A stretch of 12,143 nucleotides of DNA, from the NCBI GenBank assembly GCA_945872805.1, contig CAMCBE010000022.1, positions 1-12,143 of the forward strand, in the 5' to 3' direction. The stretch is from Chitinophaga pinensis. Lineage in GTDB: Bacteria; Bacteroidota; Bacteroidia; Chitinophagales; Chitinophagaceae. The notes below the pieces were generated by a model that did not search any database, was not told where the DNA came from, and worked only from the letters and a program-made list of their open reading frames with translations. Each line of letters opens with the position of its first letter. Positions within the stretch are counted from its first letter, which is position 1. Shown piece by piece: positions 1 to 7,735 of the stretch. A program made the translations under genes and the position numbers.

Positions 1-1
1 T

Positions 2-1051
2 GTTGCCTCAAAAAACCTTACTCAATGGAACTTCGGGCCAACTCCAAGTGGATGTTCATTCCTTCAAGATAACTTGAGCATCATCACAAGTAACAACGGT
101 TTTTCATATAGGCCTGATGATTTTGGTGATATTTATAACACAGCTGCAAACATAAACGTTTCAGGAAATGCATTTTCTGAAGTTGGAATTATAACCACTA
201 CAGCAGATAAAGATATTTTTAGATTTGACTTATTAAAATCAGGAAAAATAAAATTAAACATTGAACCATATAGTGTTGGAGAAGCATATAGCGGTGCAAA
301 CCTTGACATTAGAGTTGAATTGCAAGATGCAAAGGGTACAAAAATAAATACCTATGATATTGCAGATTCATTGAATGTTAGACTTGATACATCGTTAAGT
401 GCAGGTACTTACTACCTTGTTGTTGATGGAACAGGAAATATTAATACTGAAAATGACTATGGAAGCTTAGGAGAATATAGCATTACTGGAATCTACAATG
501 ACGCAACAGTAAATACAAGTCCTGGAAATGGAACTGGCACCACAATAAACCCAGCGTTAGGAAGTCTTATTACTGGCGAAAGAATTAAAATAGGCAACAA
601 GTTGAATTGGAAAAATGACTTTGTAAAAACTGGTGAAGCCATAACAGTTCTTTATACAACAGAAGGCAAAGCAGAATTCAAAGAATTAAGTAGACCTGAT
701 GCTGCCGCACTTAGTTATATTCATCAGATTTCTAGCCCGGGAGTTTTCATCTATAAACTGAAAATAATTGAACCTAGCGGTAGTGTTCGATTCAGCAATA
801 CCGTAACGATAGATGCAAAATCAACTATCAGCATATTTAAAATAATCAAACAAGCACAACAACCCGTAGTGATAAATGCGACGCAAGCATACGAATACAA
901 AGTAGTTGACAACTCAGGTCGTATTATTCAAGTTGGAAAAGCAGCACCTGGAACAAAGTCAATTGACATAAGAAACTACCCCGCTGGTATATATAATTTA
1001 AAACTTAGTAATGTGAATGAACAACGCGTAGAAAAGTTCATTAACGGATAA
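2..1051 (+). CDS. Secreted protein, 3' part, with PPC-type domain and T9SS sorting domain (5' end outside window)
   Basis: The frame is open from the window edge to a TAA stop (349 codons), so this is the C-terminal part of a longer gene; the TTG at 74 is an internal codon. The first ~45 residues contain NLTQW, QDNLSIITSNNGF and YRPDDFGD, which resemble the region after the catalytic site in bacterial reprolysin-like (M12B) metallopeptidases; the protease identity is inference because the HExxH part is missing. About 206-500 is a PPC-like beta domain (DKDIFRFD, NLDIRVEL, GTYYLVVDGTG, DYGSLGEYSITG). A Gly/Thr/Asn linker and a beta-rich segment (about 560-815) follow. The last ~75 residues (from about 827) look like a type A T9SS sorting domain: VVDNSGRIIQ, then PAGIYNLKLS and a short basic end, though the usual LYPNP opening is absent or diverged. 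Expected location: outer surface or secreted through the type IX system. Confidence 0.8.
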   Translation, partial: VASKNLTQWNFGPTPSGCSFLQDNLSIITSNNGFSYRPDDFGDIYNTAANINVSGNAFSEVGIITTTADKDIFRFDLLKSGKIKLNIEPYSVGEAYSGANLDIRVELQDAKGTKINTYDIADSLNVRLDTSLSAGTYYLVVDGTGNINTENDYGSLGEYSITGIYNDATVNTSPGNGTGTTINPALGSLITGERIKIGNKLNWKNDFVKTGEAITVLYTTEGKAEFKELSRPDAAALSYIHQISSPGVFIYKLKIIEPSGSVRFSNTVTIDAKSTISIFKIIKQAQQPVVINATQAYEYKVVDNSGRIIQVGKAAPGTKSIDIRNYPAGIYNLKLSNVNEQRVEKFING

Positions 1052-1088
1052 ACTCTCTTTTCATTGATCGGTAATAAATGGTAGGTAT

Positions 1089-1134
1089 GGTGGCTTCCCT
1101 TGAAAAAGGTGAAGCCATCTGCCATTTAAGGCAG
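1089..1134 (+). other. Two adjacent hairpins between the T9SS-type gene and gltX
   Basis: Hairpin 1: TGGCTTC (1091-1097) pairs with GAAGCCA (1111-1117), and CCTT (1098-1101) pairs with AAGG (1106-1109), leaving one bulged T at 1110 and a GAAA tetraloop at 1102-1105. One G-T and one G-C pair extend it outward to 1089/1119. Hairpin 2: CTGCC (1119-1123) pairs with GGCAG (1130-1134) around a 6-nt loop; the C at 1119 can serve only one of the two. There is no T-run after either stem, so this is not a standard intrinsic terminator. It may form the 3' end of the upstream mRNA. The pairing is seen directly; the role is inferred. Confidence 0.5.
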
Positions 1135-1156
1135 TCCCTAATGAACTGGTTCTGCT

Positions 1157-1164
1157 TATCTTTG
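1157..1164 (+). promoter_or_regulatory. Bacteroidota -7 promoter element for gltX
   Basis: TATCTTTG matches the Bacteroidota -7 consensus TAnnTTTG at all fixed positions. Only four bases (catt) separate it from the ATG at 1169, so transcription should start at or within a few bases of the start codon. I find no good TTG -33 element at the usual 17-20 nt spacing, and no Shine-Dalgarno sequence. Confidence 0.6.
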
Positions 1165-1168
1165 CATT

Positions 1169-2698
1169 ATGGCAGACAAGCAAATAAGAGTACGATTCGC
1201 CCCAAGTCCAACTGGCGGACTTCACCTTGGGGGAGTAAGAACAGCATTGTTCAATTATTTATTCGCAAGAAAGCATGGCGGGAAATTCGTTCTTCGTATT
1301 GAAGATACTGATCAAGGCAGATACGTTCAAGGGGCCGAAGAGTATATACTTAACTGTCTATCCTGGTGCGGAATATCACCTGATGAAGGGCCCCATAAGC
1401 AAGGAGAATTTGGGCCTTACCGTCAAAGTGAACGCAAAACCCGATATCTCTCATATGCTAAAAAATTAGTTCAGCTGGACTATGCATATTATGCATTTGA
1501 TACTCCAGAAGAATTAGACCTGATGCGTGAGAAATTCAAATCACTCACCAACCCTTCACCACAATACAATGCTATAACGCGTACTCAAATGAAAAACTCC
1601 CTCACGCTTACTGAAGATGAGGTAACAAAAAACATAGACAATGGAGTTCCGTTTGTGATTCGTATAAAAATACCTGCCGCACAAAATATTGTATTGAATG
1701 ATATGATTCGCGGAGAAGTGATTTTTAATTCCGATGAAGTAGATGACAAAGTTCTACTTAAAGCAGATGGCATGCCAACCTACCACCTTGCTGTTGTAGT
1801 AGATGACTACGAAATGGAAATTAGTCATGCCTTTCGAGGAGAAGAATGGCTCCCCTCTGCTCCTGTTCACATTTTATTATGGGAATACCTTGGCTGGAAA
1901 ACTCATATGCCACAATGGGCTCATTTCCCATTGATCTTAAAACCAGACGGTAAAGGAAAATTAAGTAAACGTGATGGAGATCGATTAGGATTTCCTGTTT
2001 ATGCTATGGATTGGACAGATCCTAAGTCTGGTGAAATTACCAAAGGATTCAAAGAGATGGGATTTCTCCCAGAGGCATTTATCAACTTACTAGCATTGCT
2101 TGGATGGAATGATGGTAGCAGTCAAGAAATATTTGAAATAGCAGAACTCGCAGAAAAGTTCAGCATAGAACGCATCCATAAAGGAGGTGCGAAATTTGAC
2201 TTCGAAAAAGCAAAATGGTTCAACGGTGAATGGATAAAAAGAAGCAGCTCAATCGAGTTATTGCCGTTGGTGAAAAAAGTATTGGAGACTAATGAGATCA
2301 ATTCATCCGATGAAAAAATAGTATCACTTATTCCGTTAGTAAAGGATAGATGCCAACTGCTTAATGATTTCTATACGCAACTTGCCTACTTTTTTCAAGA
2401 TCCACACGAAATTGATATAAATGCTATTAAAGCAAAATGGGATGATGCTAAAACAACCTTTTTAAGGGAATGGATTGAAGAATTAAAAAACACGTTGAAA
2501 TGGACTCCGTTAAATTTAGAAGATTCATTCAAACATGCTATTGCCTCCAAGCAATTGAAAGCAGGAGAACTTCAATTACCCCTTCGCATTATGCTAGTAG
2601 GTGGTAAGTTTGGCCCTCCGGTATTTGACATTGCGAGTTTGATTGGTAAAGATTCGACCATTAGAAGAATTGAACATAGTTTAACGCTCCTAAACTAA
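1169..2698 (+). CDS. gltX: Glutamyl-tRNA synthetase
   Basis: Class I aminoacyl-tRNA synthetase that charges tRNA-Glu in the cytoplasm; 509 aa, the usual length for Bacteroidota. The HIGH-type signature is HLGG at residues 19-22 inside APSPTGGLHLGG, followed by RIEDTD. The KMSKS-type signature is KLSKR at 264-268, followed by DGDRLGFPVY and LLALLGW, as in other GltX enzymes of this phylum. The C-terminal third is the helical anticodon-binding part. The ATG at 1169 is chosen because the protein opens directly with the conserved IRVRFAPSPTG and because a perfect -7 promoter element ends five bases before it. It is first in a run with the B12-binding protein (9 nt gap) and the enoyl-CoA hydratase (4 nt gap). 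Whether it discriminates against tRNA-Gln cannot be judged here. Confidence 0.97.
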   Translation: MADKQIRVRFAPSPTGGLHLGGVRTALFNYLFARKHGGKFVLRIEDTDQGRYVQGAEEYILNCLSWCGISPDEGPHKQGEFGPYRQSERKTRYLSYAKKLVQLDYAYYAFDTPEELDLMREKFKSLTNPSPQYNAITRTQMKNSLTLTEDEVTKNIDNGVPFVIRIKIPAAQNIVLNDMIRGEVIFNSDEVDDKVLLKADGMPTYHLAVVVDDYEMEISHAFRGEEWLPSAPVHILLWEYLGWKTHMPQWAHFPLILKPDGKGKLSKRDGDRLGFPVYAMDWTDPKSGEITKGFKEMGFLPEAFINLLALLGWNDGSSQEIFEIAELAEKFSIERIHKGGAKFDFEKAKWFNGEWIKRSSSIELLPLVKKVLETNEINSSDEKIVSLIPLVKDRCQLLNDFYTQLAYFFQDPHEIDINAIKAKWDDAKTTFLREWIEELKNTLKWTPLNLEDSFKHAIASKQLKAGELQLPLRIMLVGGKFGPPVFDIASLIGKDSTIRRIEHSLTLLN

Positions 2699-2707
2699 AA
2701 CGTTATC

Positions 2708-3130
2708 ATGCCTAATCAACCACATAAAAGACCTATTCGCATTTTAGTTGCAAAAGTTGGACTAGACGGACATGATCGCGGAGCAAAGGTTATAGCCACT
2801 TCGTTGAGAGATGCAGGCATGGAGGTTATTTATACAGGACTCAGACAAACCCCCCAAATGGTTGTAGATACAGCTCTTCAAGAAGATGTTGATGCTATTG
2901 GAGTTAGCATTCTCTCTGGTGCTCATATGACTGTATTCCCGAAAATTATCAAGCTCATGCAAGAAAAGAAAATGAATGATGTGTTGCTTACCGGTGGTGG
3001 AATTATTCCTGAAAAAGACCGAATAACCTTGGAGGAATTAGGTGTTGGAACGCTATTCCCTCCAGGTACCCCTTCATCAGAAATCGTCGCATACATAAAA
3101 CAGTGGGTGACTGTAAACAGATCATTTTAA
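2708..3130 (+). CDS. Free-standing cobalamin-binding subunit of a methylmalonyl-CoA-mutase-type enzyme
   Basis: A 140-aa protein made only of the B12-binding Rossmann-like domain that forms the C-terminus of methylmalonyl-CoA mutases. The DxHxxG motif is DGHDRG at residues 20-25, so His22 should be the lower axial cobalt ligand. The SxL motif is in GVSILSGAH and the glycine-rich stretch is LLTGGGIIPEKD; the end LGVGTLFPPGT is characteristic of the mutase C-terminal domain rather than of methionine synthase. The catalytic TIM-barrel subunit is not next to it, so it must pair with one encoded elsewhere. The partner could be a methylmalonyl-CoA mutase (propionate/succinate interconversion) or another acyl-CoA mutase such as isobutyryl-CoA mutase; the sequence alone does not decide. 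It starts 9 nt after gltX, with no Shine-Dalgarno sequence. Confidence 0.88.
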   Translation: MPNQPHKRPIRILVAKVGLDGHDRGAKVIATSLRDAGMEVIYTGLRQTPQMVVDTALQEDVDAIGVSILSGAHMTVFPKIIKLMQEKKMNDVLLTGGGIIPEKDRITLEELGVGTLFPPGTPSSEIVAYIKQWVTVNRSF

Positions 3131-3134
3131 ATTT

Positions 3135-3911
3135 ATGATACAAAGTAATAGTGTTTTACAAAATCTAACCGATGGATTGATGACCATAACCATCAATAGG
3201 CAAGAAAAATTGAACGCACTCAATAATGAAGTGTTAAGTGAGATTGAAAAAATAATTGACCTAGTAAATAACCATTCAGAAATAAGGGGAGCAATTATAA
3301 CGGGTGCAGGCGATAAAGCCTTTGTTGCAGGAGCCGATATTAGTGAGTTTCTAAACGCCCCAAATGATCAAGGCATAGAACTATCTAAAAAAGGGCAAGC
3401 CATATTTTTAAAAATAGAACAGAGTAAAAAACCAATTATTGCCGCTGTAAATGGTTATGCATTAGGTGGCGGATGCGAACTCGCATTATCATGCCACTTT
3501 AGGATAGCATCTGAACAAGCAAAATTTGGACAACCAGAAATCAATCTTGGCATCATACCTGGATATGGGGGCACCCAGCGACTTCCTCGACTGATTGGAA
3601 AAGGAAGGGCAATGGAAATGATGATGACGGGCGAATTAATAAATGCAGAAGATGCTTACAGAGTAGGACTTGTAAATACAATTTGCAAACCAGAAGAACT
3701 TTTACATACAGCAGAAGTTAAAATGAGGACTATATTAAGCAAACCTAAATTTGCTTTAGAACAACTGATAAAATCAACAAACGCAAGTGATGGTGAGCAA
3801 AAAATTGGTTATCAAACTGAAGCAAATGCGTTTGGTGAATGTTTTTCAAGCGACGAGAAGACAGAAGGGGTAACCGCATTCCTTGAAAAAAGAAAACCGA
3901 ATTTCAAATGA
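3135..3911 (+). CDS. Enoyl-CoA hydratase (crotonase family)
   Basis: A 258-aa crotonase-fold enzyme that adds water to 2-enoyl-CoA in fatty-acid or amino-acid degradation. Both catalytic glutamates of true hydratases are present: Glu115 in GGGCELA and Glu135 in FGQPEI. The oxyanion-hole regions are FVAGADI (about 63-69) and LGGG (110-113), and IPGYGGTQRLPRLIG follows. These residues argue against methylmalonyl-CoA decarboxylase, a crotonase relative that would otherwise suit the B12-binding neighbour and lacks this glutamate pair. It begins only 4 nt after the B12-binding gene, so the two are very likely co-transcribed and perhaps act in one acyl-CoA pathway. The exact substrate cannot be read from the sequence. 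Confidence 0.93.
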   Translation: MIQSNSVLQNLTDGLMTITINRQEKLNALNNEVLSEIEKIIDLVNNHSEIRGAIITGAGDKAFVAGADISEFLNAPNDQGIELSKKGQAIFLKIEQSKKPIIAAVNGYALGGGCELALSCHFRIASEQAKFGQPEINLGIIPGYGGTQRLPRLIGKGRAMEMMMTGELINAEDAYRVGLVNTICKPEELLHTAEVKMRTILSKPKFALEQLIKSTNASDGEQKIGYQTEANAFGECFSSDEKTEGVTAFLEKRKPNFK

Positions 3912-3940
3912 TAGTAAACTGAATAAAAAAAGAGAATCAC

Positions 3941-3948
3941 TAACTTTG
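3941..3948 (+). promoter_or_regulatory. Bacteroidota -7 promoter element for fumC
   Basis: TAACTTTG matches TAnnTTTG at every fixed position and lies in the 55-nt gap after the enoyl-CoA hydratase gene. CTG at 3919-3921, 19 nt upstream, is a near match to the TTG -33 element. Eighteen bases separate the element from the ATG at 3967, giving a short leader of roughly 10-15 nt. Its position supports 3967 rather than 3883 as the fumC start. Confidence 0.6.
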
Positions 3949-3966
3949 TACACTCAAAACAAATTC

Positions 3967-5367
3967 ATGGAATACAGGATTGAAAAAGACACAATGGGCG
4001 AAGTGAACGTACCTGCAAATGCATATTATGGTGCTCAAACTCAACGAAGCATTGATAATTTTAAAATTGCCCAAGACATCAATAAGATGCCAAAAGAAAT
4101 TATTCATGCCTTTGCATACTTAAAAAAAGCTGCAGCTATAACCAACTTTGAGGCAGGTGTATTATCATCAGAGAAATCTGTCCTAATTGGAATTGTATGT
4201 GATGAAATTTTAGAGAATAAAATCGAAAATGCTTTCCCTCTAGTTGTTTGGCAAACAGGCAGCGGTACACAAAGCAATATGAATGTCAATGAAGTTGTTG
4301 CTTATAGAGGGCATGTTATAAACGGAGGAAATCTAACAGACAAAGAAAAATTTCTCCACCCAAATGACGATGTCAATAAATCACAATCTTCGAATGATAC
4401 ATTTCCAACTGCAATGCATATTGCTGCATACAAAATACTTATCGAAGTAACGATCCCTGGACTAGAAAAATTAAGAAATACTCTAGCAGCAAAAAGCTTG
4501 GCCTACATGTACGTGGTGAAAATTGGTCGAACACATTTCATGGATGCTACCCCATTAACTGTTGGTCAAGAATTTAGCGGCTATGTGTCGCAGCTTGACC
4601 ATGGACTAAGAGCTATTCGTAACACGTTGGCACACCTGTCTGAACTAGCGTTAGGTGGCACAGCTGTTGGAACAGGAATCAACACCCCAGATGGTTATGC
4701 TGAAAATGTAGCTAAGCATATTGCATTATTAACTGGATTACCATTCATTACAGCAGAAAATAAATTTGAGGCGCTTGCTGCCCATGATGCAATCGTTGAA
4801 GCACATGGTGCATTAAAAACAGTGGCAGTTAGTCTAATGAAAATCGCCAATGATATTCGCATGTTATCCTCAGGTCCTAGAAGTGGCATAGGAGAAATTT
4901 TTATACCAGACAATGAACCGGGATCATCCATTATGCCAGGCAAGGTAAACCCTACACAATGCGAAGCCTTAACGATGATTGCAGCTCAAGTAATGGGCAA
5001 TGATGTAGCTATAAACATAGGAGGCGCCACTGGTCATTTCGAACTTAACGTGTTTAAGCCGATGATGATATATAACTTCTTGCATAGTGCACGATTAATT
5101 GGAGATGGATGCGAGAGCTTCAACGAAAAATGCGCAATTGGAATTGAACCATTGTATGCTAATATCGACAAGCACTTGAATAACTCACTCATGCTGGTAA
5201 CGGCACTGAACACTAAAATAGGCTACTACAAAGCGGCTGAAATTGCACAAAAAGCACACAAGGAGGGCACTACACTTAAAGAAATGGCTGTGAAGCTTGG
5301 GTATTTAACTGAAGCTGAATTCGATGAGTGGGTTATCCCTAAAAATATGGTTGGGAAAATCAGTTGA
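3967..5367 (+). CDS. fumC: Class II fumarate hydratase
   Basis: A 466-aa oxygen-stable, iron-free fumarase that interconverts fumarate and L-malate in the TCA cycle; the length is that of the family. Visible marks in order: YYGAQTQRSIDNF, WQTGSGTQSNMNVNEV, SQSSNDTFPTAMH, GRTHFMDATPLTVGQE (His190, equivalent to the catalytic-site histidine), and the superfamily signature GSSIMPGKVN at 319-328 with the serine loop. The frame is also open upstream to an ATG at 3883, but that start would overlap the enoyl-CoA hydratase and add a low-complexity lysine-rich tail; MEYRIEKDTMG at 3967 is how class II fumarases begin. Aspartase and argininosuccinate lyase share the fold, but the overall motif set is fumarase. 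It converges with the nucleotidyltransferase gene 52 nt downstream. Confidence 0.96.
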   Translation: MEYRIEKDTMGEVNVPANAYYGAQTQRSIDNFKIAQDINKMPKEIIHAFAYLKKAAAITNFEAGVLSSEKSVLIGIVCDEILENKIENAFPLVVWQTGSGTQSNMNVNEVVAYRGHVINGGNLTDKEKFLHPNDDVNKSQSSNDTFPTAMHIAAYKILIEVTIPGLEKLRNTLAAKSLAYMYVVKIGRTHFMDATPLTVGQEFSGYVSQLDHGLRAIRNTLAHLSELALGGTAVGTGINTPDGYAENVAKHIALLTGLPFITAENKFEALAAHDAIVEAHGALKTVAVSLMKIANDIRMLSSGPRSGIGEIFIPDNEPGSSIMPGKVNPTQCEALTMIAAQVMGNDVAINIGGATGHFELNVFKPMMIYNFLHSARLIGDGCESFNEKCAIGIEPLYANIDKHLNNSLMLVTALNTKIGYYKAAEIAQKAHKEGTTLKEMAVKLGYLTEAEFDEWVIPKNMVGKIS

Positions 5368-5392
5368 TATATAAATACCTTGGCCATTTTGT

Positions 5393-5419
5393 AATTGATC
5401 GAAACGTATACGATTGATT
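5393..5419 (+). terminator. Weak hairpin in the convergent gap after fumC
   Basis: AATTGATCG (5393-5401) can pair with CGATTGATT (5411-5419) as a 9-bp stem with two G-U wobbles around a 9-nt loop. It fills the space between the fumC stop and the stop of the opposing nucleotidyltransferase gene. It has no T-run and few G-C pairs, and the wobbles become mismatches in the opposite-strand RNA. A transcript-end role is therefore only a suggestion, and more plausible for the plus-strand RNA. Confidence 0.25.
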
Positions 5420-6412
5420 CTATCCCAAATCAATTTCTGTATTATCGCCAATATTCAAAGTGCGAGTTTCTCCTTTAATCTCGGTATCACAACCGATTAA
5501 GGAATCATTCAAGACAACATCGTACAACTTAGAAAACGAGCCAACAATTGAATCTTTCACAATAGAATATTCTATAATTGATTTTTCGCCAATTGAAACG
5601 TTGGGGCCAATAATTGCATTCTTTATAGAACATCCTTGGGCAATGCTTACCGGAGGAATAATGATGGTGTTTTCAAAAACATGTTCATCGCTGATATCAC
5701 CACCCCATTTTTTTAATAACGTAGCATTGCTTTCTAACAAGGTTTCCTTTTTGCCACAATCGAACCAGTTTGAAACTTTAAATGCCTTGAACTGAGTCCC
5801 CTTTGCTACCATACAATCAAGCGCTGATGTAAGGTTCAACTCCTCGAATGTGTCAGTTTCAGCCGAAACCAAGGTCTCTAAACAATCAAATAGCAACTCC
5901 GATTCGGCTACTTTATAAATTCCAACCAAGGCATTATTCGATTTTGGAATCTGGGGTTTTTCAATCAACCGAGTAACGTTATTTTCTTCATCTGTTTCAG
6001 CGACACCAAAATCACGCGGATCGTCTACCCTTTTTACGCCTAATACGGATCCCCCAATAGATAAAAAATCAGTAACATTATATTCACAAATAGTATCCCC
6101 CAATATAATAATCATTTCATCACCACCCACCTCTTCCTTACATAAATAAACAGCATGACCCAAGCCTCTTCTCTCATTCTGCTGAATAATCACAATATTC
6201 AGATTGGGATAATGTGCCTTGGCGTAGTCTTGTATTTTATCGCCAAGGTATCCCACCACAAGAATGAATTCAGTTACTCCTGCGTCTACTAATTGATCAA
6301 TAATAATACTCAATATTGTTTTTCCTGCAAGCGGAATCAACGCTTTAGGTTGTGTATAGGTATGAGGACGTAATTTTGTTCCGGCACCTGCAACAGGGAT
6401 AATTGCTTTCAT
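5420..6412 (-). CDS. Sugar-phosphate nucleotidyltransferase with C-terminal left-handed beta-helix
   Basis: A 330-aa enzyme of the RmlA/GlmU-like nucleotidyltransferase family, which joins a sugar-1-phosphate to an NTP to give an NDP-sugar for surface polysaccharides. The N-terminal Rossmann-like domain (about 1-235) holds the nucleotide loop GAGTKLRP at 9-16, Lys23 in QPKALIPLAGK, GDT at 105-107, EKP at 151-153, VGIYKV, and NWFDCG at 215-220. From about 246 there are hexapeptide-type repeats (IIIPPVSIAQGCSIKNAIIG, then NVSIG, SIVG, LIGCDTEI), typical of a left-handed beta-helix. The nearest well-known class is long-form glucose-1-phosphate thymidylyltransferase, but sugar and nucleotide specificity cannot be fixed, so no symbol is given. 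It lies 87 nt after ald on the same strand and may share its transcript. The G-T-K in place of the common G-T-R in the loop is a conservative change. Confidence 0.88.
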   Translation of the reverse strand: MKAIIPVAGAGTKLRPHTYTQPKALIPLAGKTILSIIIDQLVDAGVTEFILVVGYLGDKIQDYAKAHYPNLNIVIIQQNERRGLGHAVYLCKEEVGGDEMIIILGDTICEYNVTDFLSIGGSVLGVKRVDDPRDFGVAETDEENNVTRLIEKPQIPKSNNALVGIYKVAESELLFDCLETLVSAETDTFEELNLTSALDCMVAKGTQFKAFKVSNWFDCGKKETLLESNATLLKKWGGDISDEHVFENTIIIPPVSIAQGCSIKNAIIGPNVSIGEKSIIEYSIVKDSIVGSFSKLYDVVLNDSLIGCDTEIKGETRTLNIGDNTEIDLG

Positions 6413-6499
6413 TCTTTTCGATTAACTTTTGTGAATTTAGGAAAAAAAATAGGGAGTTTGTCTAGACTAGGATGAAAAGATGAATTCAATTTGTATTAC

Positions 6500-7714
6500 T
6501 CAATGTTGGCTTGCAATCAACAAATTTAAATCGGTATATTTTAAGTTGAATCGTTGGCTAAGATGAAAATTTGTGAGTGCCCCCTTAAAAAGGTATACTC
6601 CGTTTCGGATATTTAATTGATGCCAAATTAATTTTTCCAAACCACCTTCATCACTAATTTTTAACAACAGAGGCATCAATACATTACTTATTGCTTGCGA
6701 TGCAGTTCGAGCAAATCCTGAAGGAATATTTGGCACACCGTAATGTATAACGCCAAATTTTGTAATAATAGGCATCTCATGAGAAGTAACTTCAGATGTC
6801 TCAAAACAACCACCCCTATCGATACTCACATCCACAATAACACTACCAGGCCTCATCATAGAAACCATTTCTTCTGACACAACCACAGGTGTTCTTCCAC
6901 TTGCTGAAGTTAAGGCTCCAACTGCAACATCGCAGGTCTTAAGTTGTTTGGCTAGAATTTTTGGCTCCAATACTGAAGTCCACAAACGAACACCAATATT
7001 ATTTTGAAGGCGCTTTAATTTATAAATATTATTATCAAACACCTTAACACTTGCACCAACCGCTAAGGCAGTGCGAGCAGCATACTCTCCAACAATTCCT
7101 GCACCAATAATAATAACTTTAGTAGGAGGTATTCCCGATATGCCTCCTAGCAAAACACCTTTCCCACTATTTACACTACCTAAATATTGACCTGCAATTA
7201 ACATCACTGCACTGCCTGCTATCTCACTCATACTCCGTACAATTGGATTATGACCAGATTCATCCTTCAGGTTTTCAAATGAAAGGGCCGTAATTTTCTT
7301 TTCCATCATCTTTTCCAGAATATGGGTTTTCATCACGGGAAGATGAATTGGAGAAATAATGGTTTGCCCTGGAGTCAATAATGGCAACTCCACATCTGAA
7401 ACAGGTGCCGACTTTACAATTAAATCATTTTTAAACAGCTCCTTTTTATCATGAATAATTAAAGCTCCAGCCTCAGCGTAATCATTATCTGAAAAATGAG
7501 AGCCTTCTCCAGCTTTATATTCTACGGCAACCCGATGACCATTTGAGACAAGAACTCCTACTGCATCGGGCGTAAGAGCAATCCTATTTTCCTGAAAGGC
7601 ATTTTCTTTTGGGATAGCAATAGACAACGATGCTGCGGATGGCTTTATGTCCAATGTTTCCGCTAATGTCTCATAACTAAAACCTGAACTAATATATGGT
7701 TGCTTGGGGTTCAT
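6500..7714 (-). CDS. ald: Alanine dehydrogenase (NAD-dependent)
   Basis: A 404-aa enzyme that oxidatively deaminates L-alanine to pyruvate and ammonia (or the reverse) with NAD. By alignment in mind with characterised alanine dehydrogenases, the pyruvate/alanine-binding and catalytic residues are Arg44 (KENAFQENRIALTP), Lys101 (DLIVKSAPV), His124 (SPIHLPVM) and Asp299 (VDVSIDRGG). The NAD-binding Rossmann loop is GAGIVG at 204-209, followed by an acidic end in VKVFD. GVPNIPSGFARTAS at 326-339 is the usual C-terminal landmark. The protein is about 30 residues longer at the N-terminus than classical Ald (the conserved part begins near residue 30), as in other Bacteroidota. Transhydrogenase alpha subunit and lysine-forming saccharopine dehydrogenases are related, but this motif set fits Ald. 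It starts 21 nt after tsaE. TAGATTTA (7727-7720, minus) resembles a -7 element five bases before the ATG, so a second start of transcription is possible but weakly supported. Confidence 0.92.
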   Translation of the reverse strand: MNPKQPYISSGFSYETLAETLDIKPSAASLSIAIPKENAFQENRIALTPDAVGVLVSNGHRVAVEYKAGEGSHFSDNDYAEAGALIIHDKKELFKNDLIVKSAPVSDVELPLLTPGQTIISPIHLPVMKTHILEKMMEKKITALSFENLKDESGHNPIVRSMSEIAGSAVMLIAGQYLGSVNSGKGVLLGGISGIPPTKVIIIGAGIVGEYAARTALAVGASVKVFDNNIYKLKRLQNNIGVRLWTSVLEPKILAKQLKTCDVAVGALTSASGRTPVVVSEEMVSMMRPGSVIVDVSIDRGGCFETSEVTSHEMPIITKFGVIHYGVPNIPSGFARTASQAISNVLMPLLLKISDEGGLEKLIWHQLNIRNGVYLFKGALTNFHLSQRFNLKYTDLNLLIASQH

Positions 7715-7735
7715 TGTCCTAAATCTAATAGTAAA

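Noticed and set aside
74..76. TTG as the start of the first gene
   Set aside because: The frame is open to the window edge, and the residues before it continue the same protein family pattern.
1078..1302. A 74-codon plus-strand open frame starting in the hairpin region and overlapping gltX
   Set aside because: It overlaps the first 134 bases of gltX in another frame and its protein shows no recognisable family features.
4104..4943. Minus-strand open frames (61 and 82 codons) opposite fumC
   Set aside because: Both are mirror frames of conserved fumarase motifs and have no independent support.
5460..5795. A 111-codon plus-strand open frame inside the nucleotidyltransferase gene
   Set aside because: It is antisense to the beta-helix coding region and has no promoter, start signal or family resemblance.
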